From positions 1 to 61,976 of IMG/VR virus record IMGVR_UViG_3300043788_000036: DNA of 61,976 nt, one strand, 5' to 3'. Shown here piece by piece: positions 40,755 through 48,665 of this stretch. Source of the DNA: a virus. The position numbers were made by a program, and so were the translations under genes. The notes under the pieces are model-generated. The model had not been told where the DNA came from. It worked only from the letters and a program-made list of their open reading frames with translations, and did no database searches. The first letter of the stretch is position 1. Every line of letters begins with the position of its first letter.

Positions 40755-41005
40755 CTGTCACCGAAGGGGCCTTGTTGTTGTCTGCGGGCGCTTCCATGCT
40801 GAGTGCGGTAGCCGGCTCCATCGGTATTATCATCTCCTCACGCAATGGGCGTAAGTTGGATTCAACTATCAGTAACGTCAGCAAGATCGAGATAGCCACT
40901 AACAGTATGAAGGATGCACTTGTGGCGTCGACCGCTAAAGCGTCCTACGCTGAGGGTGTTGCGGAAGGCCGCGCTCACTTACCGCCTCCACACAAAACTA
41001 CGTGA
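40751..41005 (+). CDS. Small membrane protein with coiled coil
   Basis: 84 residues from ATG 40751, overlapping the upstream stop (ATGA). One membrane segment (ASMLSAVAGSIGIIISS), then SNVSKIEIATNSMKDALVAS. Similar short membrane proteins are common in phages and usually of unknown function. Ends with a Pro/His tail. Confidence 0.6.
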   Translation: MTVTEGALLLSAGASMLSAVAGSIGIIISSRNGRKLDSTISNVSKIEIATNSMKDALVASTAKASYAEGVAEGRAHLPPPHKTT

Positions 41006-41066
41006 CTAACACATCCTTCAGCTTACCGGGTTTCTGTGTGTTAACGCTCGTGACAAGGAGTTACTT

Positions 41067-41363
41067 ATGTCGATGAATATTGGGCAGGCAATGGAAGCGA
41101 TGAAAACGGGGTCCGTGGTAGCCCGGCAGATCTGGACTACTCAGGGGCGCAATTGGAAGCTGTACTACACGGCGGGGGTGTCGGCAGTGCCCGCGGCCAA
41201 CTTCACGAATGCGGCTCTCGCGGCTTTCGTTGCCACGTTGCCAGGAGGCGTCGCTAATGTGGAGCCTGCGGTGTATTTGCGCGATGGAGCGAATAATATC
41301 CACCTAGGGTGGGCTGCAGAGCAGGTTGATATGTTTGCGGAAGATTGGTACATCGTTACTTAA
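41067..41363 (+). CDS. DUF2829/Tad2-like protein, divergent copy
   Basis: 98 residues with AAGGAG upstream of the ATG. Layout: MNIGQAMEAMKTGSVVARQI, a beta-rich middle, then HLGWAAEQVDMFAEDWYIV. The first and last parts match DUF2829 (FGEALxxLKxGKxVxRxxW ... Q.DM.AEDW). The DUF2829 protein Tad2 binds gcADPR signals and blocks Thoeris. Here the middle differs (AANFTNAALAAFVATL), so ligand choice may also differ. A canonical copy lies at 51642-51911. Confidence 0.6.
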   Translation: MSMNIGQAMEAMKTGSVVARQIWTTQGRNWKLYYTAGVSAVPAANFTNAALAAFVATLPGGVANVEPAVYLRDGANNIHLGWAAEQVDMFAEDWYIVT

Positions 41364-41373
41364 GCTGACCCTG

Positions 41374-41400
41374 GGCGCAGCTTTTTTTGGCTGCGCCTTT
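41374..41400 (+). terminator. Hairpin with T-loop after the Tad2-like gene
   Basis: GGCGCAGC (41374-41381) pairs with GCTGCGCC (41390-41397); the loop is seven T and a G, then TTT follows. It ends 10 nt after the preceding stop and may terminate part of the late transcript. Confidence 0.6.
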
Positions 41401-41451
41401 GAGACGGTTATAGGTTGTGGCTGTCGACAACTAGATAGGCACGAGGCGCGC

Positions 41452-41763
41452 GTGAGCGGGTTAACTTTAGTAGGTAACGGTGTTGACGATAAGATTATTG
41501 AGCACCGCGGCGACGGTACAGTGTGGGCTAAGCTGCCCGACGGGCGTTTTGTTGAGGTAATCGAGAAACCTGTACTCGGGGCGGCCGTTATAGAGCAGCT
41601 AACTTTGTTCGTTGCAGATTGCCATCGAACAAGGGATTTTTGGCTAAATGGGGAAGGGGAGTGGACTTATAAACCTCGCGGCAGGCTCGGGCATTCGGCA
41701 TTGGCACTGCGTGCTCTGGCCGATGAAGTGGATAGGCTGAATGACGAGGAACCCATAGGATGA
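41452..41763 (+). CDS. Small late-region protein
   Basis: 103 residues from GTG at 41452; the frame is open from 41326 but that part overlaps the previous gene and the hairpin. GVDDKIIEHRGDGTVWAKLP and EQLTLFVADCHRTRDFWLN. Compact mixed fold. No known family. Confidence 0.5.
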   Translation: MSGLTLVGNGVDDKIIEHRGDGTVWAKLPDGRFVEVIEKPVLGAAVIEQLTLFVADCHRTRDFWLNGEGEWTYKPRGRLGHSALALRALADEVDRLNDEEPIG

Positions 41764-41831
41764 TCCCGACCTTCCTAGACCTCCGCACAGGCATGGCTTA
41801 GGGATTATTCGCTAATGTATGGGAGCATTCA

Positions 41832-41936
41832 ATGGACGGCGTGTACCACGTGGCGGCGTGTGGTAACCCTGACTGCCAAACCCTCTCTCTACACATTCAC
41901 TCTGACTTGGACGGCGAAAAGCCGAAGACGCTATGA
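41832..41936 (+). CDS. Small CxxxxC peptide gene coupled to secreted protein
   Basis: 34 residues, ATG 41832 after GGGAG, with its stop overlapping the next ATG. Contains ACGNPDCQTL and HIHSD. A short zinc-knuckle peptide is possible. Ribosome site and coupling make it likely real despite its size. Confidence 0.5.
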   Translation: MDGVYHVAACGNPDCQTLSLHIHSDLDGEKPKTL

Positions 41937-42292
41937 AACACTTTACTTTCTTTCTCCTCTGCGTATTAGCGGTGGCGAGCGTGCCGGCTTACGCAGCCAA
42001 GATGCACGTCACTTGGACGCCGCCAACGCAGAATACGGATGGTACGCCGCTTACGGATCTAACGGGCTATCGCATCGAATGGGGCTCGTGTAATGCGGAT
42101 GGCTCGTTTGGCACGTACCAAGCGGGTATTAACGTTATATCGACGGCTACGGCCGCGTGGATTTACCCCACAGGGCTGAACCCTGTGTGCGTGCGTGCTT
42201 TTTCGATCAACTCGGCCAATCTTTTGTCCCCGGCAGTCTTTGCTTCGGGCACCCCAAAACCGACTATTTCCAAACCGACTCAGCTCAACTAA
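41933..42292 (+). CDS. Secreted FN3-like protein
   Basis: 119 residues. KHFTFFLLCVLAVASVPAYA is a signal peptide with likely cleavage after AYA. The mature part (MHVTWTPPTQNTDGTPLTDL, TGYRIEWGS, VCVRAFSINSANL) follows a fibronectin type III pattern. FN3 domains are common in phage structural proteins, but a signal peptide would send this one to the periplasm. A role in surface change or superinfection exclusion is possible. Confidence 0.6.
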   Translation: MKHFTFFLLCVLAVASVPAYAAKMHVTWTPPTQNTDGTPLTDLTGYRIEWGSCNADGSFGTYQAGINVISTATAAWIYPTGLNPVCVRAFSINSANLLSPAVFASGTPKPTISKPTQLN

Positions 42293-42303
42293 AGGAGAGT
42301 CTC

Positions 42304-42672
42304 TTGTCAAAACCTGTCCCTCTGAAGGATTTCGGCGTACCCGTCCCTAGCCCCGCACCTGCGGCGACGTGTAGCTTGGTGGTCTACTACGGACCTACCC
42401 CGATGACGCCGGCCTACACGCCCGTAGCGCCGAATGGCCGCATCGTGGCGGGGCTTATCCCGTCATTGACCGTGAAGACCGTCAACGGGGTTGCGTACTA
42501 CGATGACCCGATCTCGGCCGAGCTGCCGCAGAACATTGCGAACGGCTCCTACGACTTTTCGTTCACGATCATGGATACGAACGGCGCCGAGGGGGATTTC
42601 TCCCCCATCATTACCGCCGTGGTGGATACCGTGGTCCCTCCGAAGCTCGGGCAGCCTATCGAGTTAACCTGA
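42304..42672 (+). CDS. FN3-like protein, no signal peptide
   Basis: 122 residues from TTG at 42304 after AAAGGAGAG. VSLVVYYGPTP-like opening (CSLVVYYGPTPMTPAYTPVA), then SLTVKTVNGVAYYDDPISAE and NGSYDFSFTIMDTNGAEGDF, a beta-sandwich pattern close to the preceding FN3-like protein. A small virion decoration or adhesion module is possible. No catalytic motif. Confidence 0.55.
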   Translation: MSKPVPLKDFGVPVPSPAPAATCSLVVYYGPTPMTPAYTPVAPNGRIVAGLIPSLTVKTVNGVAYYDDPISAELPQNIANGSYDFSFTIMDTNGAEGDFSPIITAVVDTVVPPKLGQPIELT

Positions 42673-42779
42673 TCGCGAAGGCACTCGCTGCGTTGACCGA
42701 GCTAAAAACAAGCCTGGAACAAGACCTGTAGAAGACACTGGCGACGCTGTTCGTGGCGTCGCTCAGTTAAAGGACGAAC

Positions 42780-43145
42780 ATGACTGAAGAAGGTACTGCG
42801 CCAAAAGTTGAACTAGTTCATGTCGAGCAACTAATCGCGCTTGAGTGTTATACGACCGGCGATCAGATCGGCACTGATGTGATTGGCCCTGCCTACATCG
42901 AGGGCGTAGAGGCTGAGTTGGAGCGCCTCACCCTGTGCGTGTTGGTATTGAAAAACGGCTTCACGGTGACTGGCGAAGCTGTGTGCGTGAGCCGCGCTAA
43001 TTTTAACTCAGAAGTTGGACGTAAGTTCGCGAAGGAAGACGCTATTCGCAAGGCGCAAATGTTGGAAGGCTACTTGCTGAAAGAGCGCTTGCACCGAGAC
43101 GCTATTAACCGCTCCAGTGGGGGCGGTGACTTTGGAGACTCGTGA
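42780..43145 (+). CDS. Gp49-like phage protein
   Basis: 121 residues with AAAGGACGAAC before the ATG. LTLCVLVLKNGFTVTGEAVC then VSRANFNSEVGRKFAKEDAI and RKAQMLEGYLLKERL are the conserved block of the phage Gp49 family (function unknown), found in many siphophages and podophages. The late-operon context agrees. Confidence 0.75.
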   Translation: MTEEGTAPKVELVHVEQLIALECYTTGDQIGTDVIGPAYIEGVEAELERLTLCVLVLKNGFTVTGEAVCVSRANFNSEVGRKFAKEDAIRKAQMLEGYLLKERLHRDAINRSSGGGDFGDS

Positions 43146-43354
43146 TGCACCCTGTATTCAATAAAGCTCCCCGCAAAGGCCCCAAACTGGGTAAGCGCCA
43201 ACGTCGCGCAGTCATCCGCGTGCGACACGTAGTTGCGGTGGTGAAGTTTATTAGGTGGGCGTACAAAACCAATAGGTTACCTGCTCCTACATTGGGAGAT
43301 CGTCCCTGGCGTACTTTTGAGTGGCACCAATGGCACGCGTTGGGGTGTCCGTGA
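43142..43354 (+). CDS. Small basic protein
   Basis: 70 residues with a strongly basic N-terminal half (APRKGPKLGKRQRRAVIRVR). GTG/ATG start overlaps the preceding stop. Trp-rich C terminus (PWRTFEWHQWHAL). Could bind nucleic acid. Unknown family. Confidence 0.5.
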   Translation: MMHPVFNKAPRKGPKLGKRQRRAVIRVRHVVAVVKFIRWAYKTNRLPAPTLGDRPWRTFEWHQWHALGCP

Positions 43355-43446
43355 GACTGCGGCAAGAATACCCGGTGGTTGAGATACCGAATGACGGCGA
43401 TCCGCGTTGGCATGAGTTACTGCGTGACCGCCTTACAGATAGTTGA
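43351..43446 (+). CDS. Thirty-one-residue peptide gene
   Basis: GTG start overlapping the previous stop (GTGA), encoding MRLRQEYPVVEIPNDGDPRW and a short polar tail. Overlap pattern and codon use resemble the neighbours. Role unknown. Confidence 0.4.
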   Translation: MRLRQEYPVVEIPNDGDPRWHELLRDRLTDS

Positions 43447-43473
43447 AAAGCTGGAGCGCATAGAGATACCGTT

Positions 43474-43665
43474 ATGAATCGTAAGGGGCGCGCCAAGTTG
43501 AATAATAAGATTGCCCGCGTAAAACGTGAGCGCGTTTCGTGTCCACAAGAGGGTAAAGTATTCCCGGAAGGCTCTACGATGTGCGATACGTGCGGTGAGC
43601 AGTTGGTGCAAGTGGGTGTAGTAGCGCTAGTCGTTGAAGACTGCGCTAAAGAGAAGTTGCATTGA
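43474..43665 (+). CDS. Small zinc-ribbon protein
   Basis: 63 residues. Basic N terminus (NRKGRAKLNNKIARVKRER), then SCPQEGKVFPEGSTMCDTCG, with a Cys spacing suited to a zinc ribbon, and a further C in VEDCAKEKLH. Overlaps the next gene by 4 nt. Confidence 0.55.
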   Translation: MNRKGRAKLNNKIARVKRERVSCPQEGKVFPEGSTMCDTCGEQLVQVGVVALVVEDCAKEKLH

Positions 43666-44039
43666 CACGCCGTAACGGCATATACCCTCTTGATGATCAG
43701 CTCGCGGAGCGAGCGCGTTCGAAGCGGGCGTTCGATCTATACGAAGAGCGGATCGAGTACGACGAGCTGAAAGACCTCCGCGGCCAACCTACGTATTTCA
43801 CGCTCAACAAGATGTCCCTGGAAATGGCGGCGCGAGATGTGGGGCCTTCCTTCATTTACAACTTGTACGTGCATACCATTCGACTTTTACAAGCGCGCAA
43901 CGTGGTCCACGGGATTATTGCACACGTCAAAAGCAACCCTTTCGCCCCTCACGTTAATATTGTTGAGTGCCCGTCGTTGGACGAGTCCGAATGGGTGTTG
44001 GAAGCTAACGATAAGAGAGTTGGGAGCACGATGCCGTGA
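43662..44039 (+). CDS. Small late-region protein
   Basis: 125 residues, TTG start. Charged helices (DDQLAERARSKRAFDLYEER), then MSLEMAARDVGPSFIYNLYV and a beta end (NIVECPSLDESEWVLEAND). No known family. Confidence 0.5.
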   Translation: MTRRNGIYPLDDQLAERARSKRAFDLYEERIEYDELKDLRGQPTYFTLNKMSLEMAARDVGPSFIYNLYVHTIRLLQARNVVHGIIAHVKSNPFAPHVNIVECPSLDESEWVLEANDKRVGSTMP

Positions 44040-44188
44040 AGCCGCACATTTGGTTTTATAGAGGTGCGTGGCGGTGTGCAACAGTAGTTCCGTATGCCTT
44101 TCCTAGAAGGTCGTTAGGTAGGCGCGAGACGGGGTTTACGCCAAAACAGGCATACGATAACTGGTTTATTTGGAGTCGTATTTTGTGA
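44036..44188 (+). CDS. Fifty-residue Trp-rich protein
   Basis: GTG 44036 to TGA 44188, overlapping both neighbours by 4 nt. Protein: five Trp/aromatic-rich blocks (IWFYRGAWRC, NWFIWSRIL) plus basic FPRRSLGRRETGF. The overlap at both ends strongly suggests a real gene. Function unknown. Confidence 0.5.
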   Translation: MKPHIWFYRGAWRCATVVPYAFPRRSLGRRETGFTPKQAYDNWFIWSRIL

Positions 44189-44763
44189 CGGATAAGAGCA
44201 TTAGTCTAGGCGACCTTGCCGCGAGGCGAGGTACTGCTCCACAGACTACAGCTAGGAAGCAGTCTAGTAACTGCCGTAATCCAGAATGTCAAAGCGGCAT
44301 GACCCCCGGAGCGGTAGCATCAGGCGGGGGCAAGAATGGCGCTCCTCTGTACGGCCCTGGGGGCGTTGGCGCTTCCCGATTGATGCGCTGGGGGTGGGTG
44401 CAGTGCCTAGCCTGCAACCCGTCCGCAAAAGCCCCGTATCGCGCCTTGAACCTGTCCGAGGGGGAGATGGCTCGGCGTGCGGAGCTGGCGAGTTCCAGAG
44501 CCCCCTACGTGATCGAGGAGCGACGCCCTGCGCCTAGACCCCAAGGTACTCTCGGGTTGCCGAACGCCCCGCATGTCGATTCAGGTAAGCTCACGGAGCT
44601 AATGGAGCAGAACAAGAAGCTGGGCGAACGCTTGGACGAAGTGCTCAAGCAGAATGCTCAAATGACGGAAGCCATGTCGCGCATGACGATGCAGCTTGCA
44701 GCGCTTCTTGAAGATAACGCCAAACTACGTAAAGTAACTGAACATAACACTGAGGTGAAGTGA
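44185..44763 (+). CDS. Zinc-ribbon plus coiled-coil protein
   Basis: 192 residues from GTG 44185 (GTGA overlap). Residues about 28-90 contain NCRNPECQSGM and QCLACNPSAK, a CxxxxC/CxxC zinc site separated by a Gly-rich loop. The C-terminal ~70 residues are a long coiled coil (LTELMEQNKKLGERLDEVLK). The layout suggests a dimeric scaffold or packaging accessory. No known family. Confidence 0.55.
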   Translation: MTDKSISLGDLAARRGTAPQTTARKQSSNCRNPECQSGMTPGAVASGGGKNGAPLYGPGGVGASRLMRWGWVQCLACNPSAKAPYRALNLSEGEMARRAELASSRAPYVIEERRPAPRPQGTLGLPNAPHVDSGKLTELMEQNKKLGERLDEVLKQNAQMTEAMSRMTMQLAALLEDNAKLRKVTEHNTEVK

Positions 44764-44990
44764 TGCCTAATTTAGGGACTATTCTTCCGGATATCATCGA
44801 GTCGCTGGAGAGCAGTGTACGAAATTTGAAAAAGATCAAGGTTACATTGCCGGTGCCGTTGGGGGGAATTCGTGCTTTGGAGTTATCGGCAGCCCAGGTA
44901 GCCCAGGAAGTCGCAGCGCTTTTAGCAGGTAGCGACACTCCCCCTAAGGAAGGCGATCCGGATAGTGGTCAGTGCCGTGAAAACACCTGA
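44760..44990 (+). CDS. Small late-region protein
   Basis: 76 residues, GTG then ATG start overlapping the preceding stop. Helix (LPDIIESLESSVRNLKKIKV) and Ala-rich SAAQVAQEVAALLAGS. Unknown. Confidence 0.5.
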   Translation: MMPNLGTILPDIIESLESSVRNLKKIKVTLPVPLGGIRALELSAAQVAQEVAALLAGSDTPPKEGDPDSGQCRENT

Positions 44991-45225
44991 AGAGTGGGTA
45001 GCATTCGCGCAACGTCACGGTATCGAGTGGGAGACTGGCCCTGTCAAGCCTTACGACCAACACGGTAACGAATACGATACCTACATTTGGCCAGAAGACA
45101 ATAACGATAAATTACTGAAGCGTCTGCAGGGGTCGAAGTACGTCATCGTGCGCATGTTTCCACACCCGACCGGAAAAGGTTTGGTACGTATGCGGTTCAC
45201 GGATTACCCGGAGAAGCCGAAGTGA
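44977..45225 (+). CDS. Small late-region protein
   Basis: 82 residues from GTG 44977 (a GTG at 44965 is possible). TPEEWVAFAQRHGIEWETGP, KYVIVRMFPHP and LVRMRFTDYPEK form a compact alpha/beta pattern. No known family. Confidence 0.5.
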   Translation: MKTPEEWVAFAQRHGIEWETGPVKPYDQHGNEYDTYIWPEDNNDKLLKRLQGSKYVIVRMFPHPTGKGLVRMRFTDYPEKPK

Positions 45226-45467
45226 GCTTTTCACAGACCTTCGCGTATGCAGTAGCTCGCGCGGTCGATGTTGCAACCGCGTCAGTCTTCACACACGAGA
45301 CCGATTGCACTATTTCGTCTTTGTGTGACGTAGCACTTGAGAAAAATACGGAGCCGTTTCTCCAGAAGTTGGGTCACGTGTTGAATCGTATACAGAAAGG
45401 GCACACTGCTGAAGCTCGCGCCTCGGATATCGCCAAGGCTAAAGCCATTATTGCCTTTTTGGGTTGA
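45222..45467 (+). CDS. Small helical protein before TerL
   Basis: 81 residues, GTG start with 4-nt overlap. Helices FAYAVARAVDVATASVFTHE and EARASDIAKAKAIIAFLG, with two Cys. Lies 3 nt before TerL. No family recognised. Confidence 0.5.
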   Translation: MSFSQTFAYAVARAVDVATASVFTHETDCTISSLCDVALEKNTEPFLQKLGHVLNRIQKGHTAEARASDIAKAKAIIAFLG

Positions 45468-45470
45468 TGG

Positions 45471-48194
45471 ATGGCGGCGGCTGAACCCCTCGACTTAGAG
45501 AACCCGCGGCGACTACGTGAAACCCTTGAGAGGTTCTCGGACGATGACTTAGAGCTACTGACAGCTCGACTGCGCTGGCGCGCTATTGCACGTAAAAAGC
45601 AGTTGCCGCCTGACAACAATAAATGGGATTTCTTCGGTATTAAGTCGGGCCGCGGGTTTGGGAAAACGGTCTCGGGCGCTCGATGGCTTGCAGATGCGGC
45701 CTTGGTAGACCCGGGCTCTTACAACTTCGTAATAGCCCCGACGCACGAAGACTTGGTTACCACGTGCTTTTACGGCCCGACAGGGCTTCATGGAGCGTAT
45801 GAAGACAAGGCCGGCTTGATCGGCCCCCCGGGCAGGCAGTACCCGATACTCCCAAAGAAGCTCATCAAGGATTCGACCAAATCTCCCCCGGTTATCACGT
45901 TAACCAATAGCGCTATCATTAGGGGATTCTCTGCGGATACTCCGGAGCGCCTGCGCGGGCCGCAGTGTCACCGTGGTTGGTTAGATGAAGTTGCAAGTTG
46001 GAGGTTCGCTGAGAAAGCGTTTGATAATTTCGTGTTTGGGTTACGGCTAGGTAAACACCCACAGGTGTTTTGGACAGGGACGCCTAAGCCAAAACCCTTT
46101 ATCAAAATGCTGATGAGCCTGCCGCGCTCCATCACGATATCTGGCTCCACGTACGAGAACGCGGAAAACTTGTCGGACATATTCTACGATAATATCGCTA
46201 AATACGAGGGAACACGAATTGGCCGGCAGGAGATATACGGGGAGATTATCGACCCCGAAGAAGCCGGTTTCGTTAAGCGGTCTGATATCCGCTTATGGCC
46301 AGCAGGTAAGCCGCTCCCGAAGTTTCGCTTTGTTGTAATGTCTCTCGATACCGCGTTCACGGAAGAAACGTGGAACAAAAAGGAGCAAACAGGTGATCCA
46401 ACCGCGTGCACCGTATGGGGCTTGTTCGAATACGAGCGGCGGGAGCACGTGATGTTACTCCATGCTTGGGAACAGTACTTAGGCTTCCCCGCACTTGTCC
46501 GACAAGTGAAATATGAATATACGATGCGCTATGGGGATCAAGATGAGCCCCTGCTCAGGCCAGCTTTGATCTCTAAAGACCGTCGTCCCGCGCGTACTGG
46601 GCGGGCGATAGACCATCTCCTAATTGAAGATACCGGTTCTGGGAAGTCGCTCATCCAAGTGCTTGCGGAAGAGGGGGTCTTCGCTGAGCGGTTCCCAACC
46701 GACATGGACAAGCTCTCTAAGCTCCATGCAGCGTCTCCCATGTTCGCCCATGGGCGGGTATGGACTCCTGAGAGTAAGGTCACTCCTGGGCACCCTAGGC
46801 CCTGGGCGGAGAAGGTCATTAGCCAGCTCTGCTGCTACGTCGGAGAAGGGTCCTTGGCGCATGACGACCTTTTAGATACTTGCGTGACGGCTGAGACGTG
46901 CATCTTAACGCCTACAGGGCCACGAGCTATCTCAACAATCCAGGTAGGTGACTTGGTGCTCACGCACAAAGGCAGGTGGCGTCCGGTCACTAAGACAATG
47001 CAGCGTATTTCACCTCATGTGTACCGTTTCAAAGCGAAGACCTTGGATGAAATCTCGATTACCGGAAACCACCCCGCGTGGGTAAGTAGTATACGATACC
47101 AAGACGCGGCGTACCGAGAAGCGGGTGAGCCACATTTCAAGCCGATTGCTGAAATACGCCCGCGCTCTATGTACATCTTAAACCGCAACGGTAAAGGGGT
47201 ACAGTGTCCGATGTCTTCAAAACACGATGCGATTATGCTGCCTCGCTATGTACCGGAAGCAGTGCGGGTGTCTATCGATGTGTTGCAGTTTTGTCCCCGT
47301 CCTGATCTACAGGTATCAGATAGTGTAGTTAGATTGGAGCATAGCAGGGCTAAGGAAGTCTTTCGTCACATACCGCTTACCTCGGAGACGGGGTTCGTGT
47401 TCGGATTGTTTATGGCTGAGGGTTGCGTAACTAGTCGGCGAGGCGTGAAAAACTCCATCAATTGGGCATGTGACGAGGCGGCTATAAAAACATGCGCGAG
47501 AGTACTCAAGGGGCAGTTCGGGGTACGGGATGTATTGATTAGTAATGAGGATACCCACTGGCGCGCTAACGTGGGTAGTGTGCCGCTAGCTGCGGTGTTT
47601 GAGACACTTGGATACCTGGCAGAGAACAAAGCCGTGCCGGGGTGGGTGTACGACGCGCCGGAAGATTTTGTGCGCGGATTCATTGAAGGTTATGCCCACG
47701 GTGACGGGCATGTTACGAAAAGCACTCAGACTACCTCAATTACATCTACTTCCTGGGTAGCTCTTTGGGGGGTGCGAGTGTTGCTTACTAGGTTAGGGAT
47801 TTCTGCGTACATTAACCTTTCCAAATCGGCAGGTGTGCGAACAATAAACGGTAAGACGTCTCAGTGCTTGGACGCTTGGGTACTCAGCTATCAAGCTACC
47901 CCTCGCTATGCAGGTACAGCGTGCTGGCGTCCGGAAGGTGCGGCTTATTGGGTTGAGAAGAATGAGAGGGTAGAGGGCGGGTTCAGGGGTTTTGACGTCT
48001 ATAACCTTTCGGTCGAAGAAGACGAAAGCTACGTTACGACTGGCGGAACGGTGCACAATTGCACCCAAGCTTTGCTATTTTTCATGCGAAAGTACAAAAT
48101 CAGCTTGACAGTACGACAAGACCCGGTTAAGGCGATCATAGCCGCATCGGAACGGCTGAAACAACAACGGCGGAGTAACCCTTATGACGGGTAA
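45471..48194 (+). CDS. Terminase large subunit with an in-frame intein
   Basis: 907 residues including a 393-residue intein (residues 471-863), so the spliced TerL would be 514 residues, a normal size. ATPase: SGRGFGKTVSGARW (Walker A) and HRGWLDEVASWR (Walker B). Nuclease: VVMSLDTAFTEE (first Asp), LIEDTGSGKSLIQVLAE (second acidic part) and AHDDLLDT-CTQALLFF, the final motif, into which the intein is inserted. TerL powers headful-type packaging and cuts concatemers. Splicing is therefore essential to restore the nuclease site. Confidence 0.93.
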   Translation: MAAAEPLDLENPRRLRETLERFSDDDLELLTARLRWRAIARKKQLPPDNNKWDFFGIKSGRGFGKTVSGARWLADAALVDPGSYNFVIAPTHEDLVTTCFYGPTGLHGAYEDKAGLIGPPGRQYPILPKKLIKDSTKSPPVITLTNSAIIRGFSADTPERLRGPQCHRGWLDEVASWRFAEKAFDNFVFGLRLGKHPQVFWTGTPKPKPFIKMLMSLPRSITISGSTYENAENLSDIFYDNIAKYEGTRIGRQEIYGEIIDPEEAGFVKRSDIRLWPAGKPLPKFRFVVMSLDTAFTEETWNKKEQTGDPTACTVWGLFEYERREHVMLLHAWEQYLGFPALVRQVKYEYTMRYGDQDEPLLRPALISKDRRPARTGRAIDHLLIEDTGSGKSLIQVLAEEGVFAERFPTDMDKLSKLHAASPMFAHGRVWTPESKVTPGHPRPWAEKVISQLCCYVGEGSLAHDDLLDTCVTAETCILTPTGPRAISTIQVGDLVLTHKGRWRPVTKTMQRISPHVYRFKAKTLDEISITGNHPAWVSSIRYQDAAYREAGEPHFKPIAEIRPRSMYILNRNGKGVQCPMSSKHDAIMLPRYVPEAVRVSIDVLQFCPRPDLQVSDSVVRLEHSRAKEVFRHIPLTSETGFVFGLFMAEGCVTSRRGVKNSINWACDEAAIKTCARVLKGQFGVRDVLISNEDTHWRANVGSVPLAAVFETLGYLAENKAVPGWVYDAPEDFVRGFIEGYAHGDGHVTKSTQTTSITSTSWVALWGVRVLLTRLGISAYINLSKSAGVRTINGKTSQCLDAWVLSYQATPRYAGTACWRPEGAAYWVEKNERVEGGFRGFDVYNLSVEEDESYVTTGGTVHNCTQALLFFMRKYKISLTVRQDPVKAIIAASERLKQQRRSNPYDG
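46881..48059 (+). mobile_element. LAGLIDADG intein in TerL
   Basis: Starts at Cys1 (CVTAETCILTPTG, block A), has block B SITGNHPAWVSS, two LAGLIDADG-type helices (GFVFGLFMAEGCV and FVRGFIEGYAHGDGHV), block F VYNLSVEEDESYV and ends GTVHN with Cys as the next residue. 393 codons, all splice residues present. The homing nuclease looks intact, so it may still spread to inteinless TerL alleles. The insertion is inside the catalytic nuclease motif, where selection would resist deletion. Confidence 0.92.
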
Positions 48195-48444
48195 GTACCA
48201 AACTAAGATTAGAGTTATAGAGGCGTTCCGCTGGACAGGGCAACACCGTAGTGCGTGGCCAGAGTGGGCAGCTCCGGAGCTGCTGAATGAATCTGGTACG
48301 GCGCTTTATGCGTATTCGCTACATGGCCCGGTTCGAGTAGAGCGGGGTCAGTGGTTGATTAAAGGGGACGGAGAAATATACCCCTGTACAGAGGAAGAGT
48401 TCCAAAAGCGCTACGAGCCAATCACCTACGTAGACGGCGCGTAA
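48184..48444 (+). CDS. Small conserved-looking phage protein
   Basis: 86 residues overlapping the TerL stop by 11 nt. VRVERGQWLIKGDGEIYPCT and EEEFQKRYEPI is a pattern seen in many phage proteins (often annotated only as a hypothetical) near terminase or early genes. Beta-rich. Function unknown. Confidence 0.65.
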   Translation: MTGKYQTKIRVIEAFRWTGQHRSAWPEWAAPELLNESGTALYAYSLHGPVRVERGQWLIKGDGEIYPCTEEEFQKRYEPITYVDGA

Positions 48445-48452
48445 GGGGGCAT

Positions 48453-48665
48453 GTGAACGTAGATAGCTTTGTCAGCGTACTGCTTGCAGTCATCGGCGGA
48501 TTGCTGATGATTGTTTGGGGGATGTTGACGTATGAAATACGGCTATTACGTAAGGCTGTGCACCGTACGCGTAACGGGCTGCACGCTGTGAATATTATTG
48601 TTAGTATTTTGGCTAAAAAGCAGGGCTTGGATTGGGCCAACCCGTCTCTTGAGGATAAAGACTAA
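48453..48665 (+). CDS. Small membrane protein
   Basis: 70 residues, GTG start. One clear membrane segment (FVSVLLAVIGGLLMIVWGML) followed by an amphipathic helix. Ends at the portal start with a 1-nt overlap. Possibly a superinfection or holin-like protein. Confidence 0.6.
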   Translation: MNVDSFVSVLLAVIGGLLMIVWGMLTYEIRLLRKAVHRTRNGLHAVNIIVSILAKKQGLDWANPSLEDKD

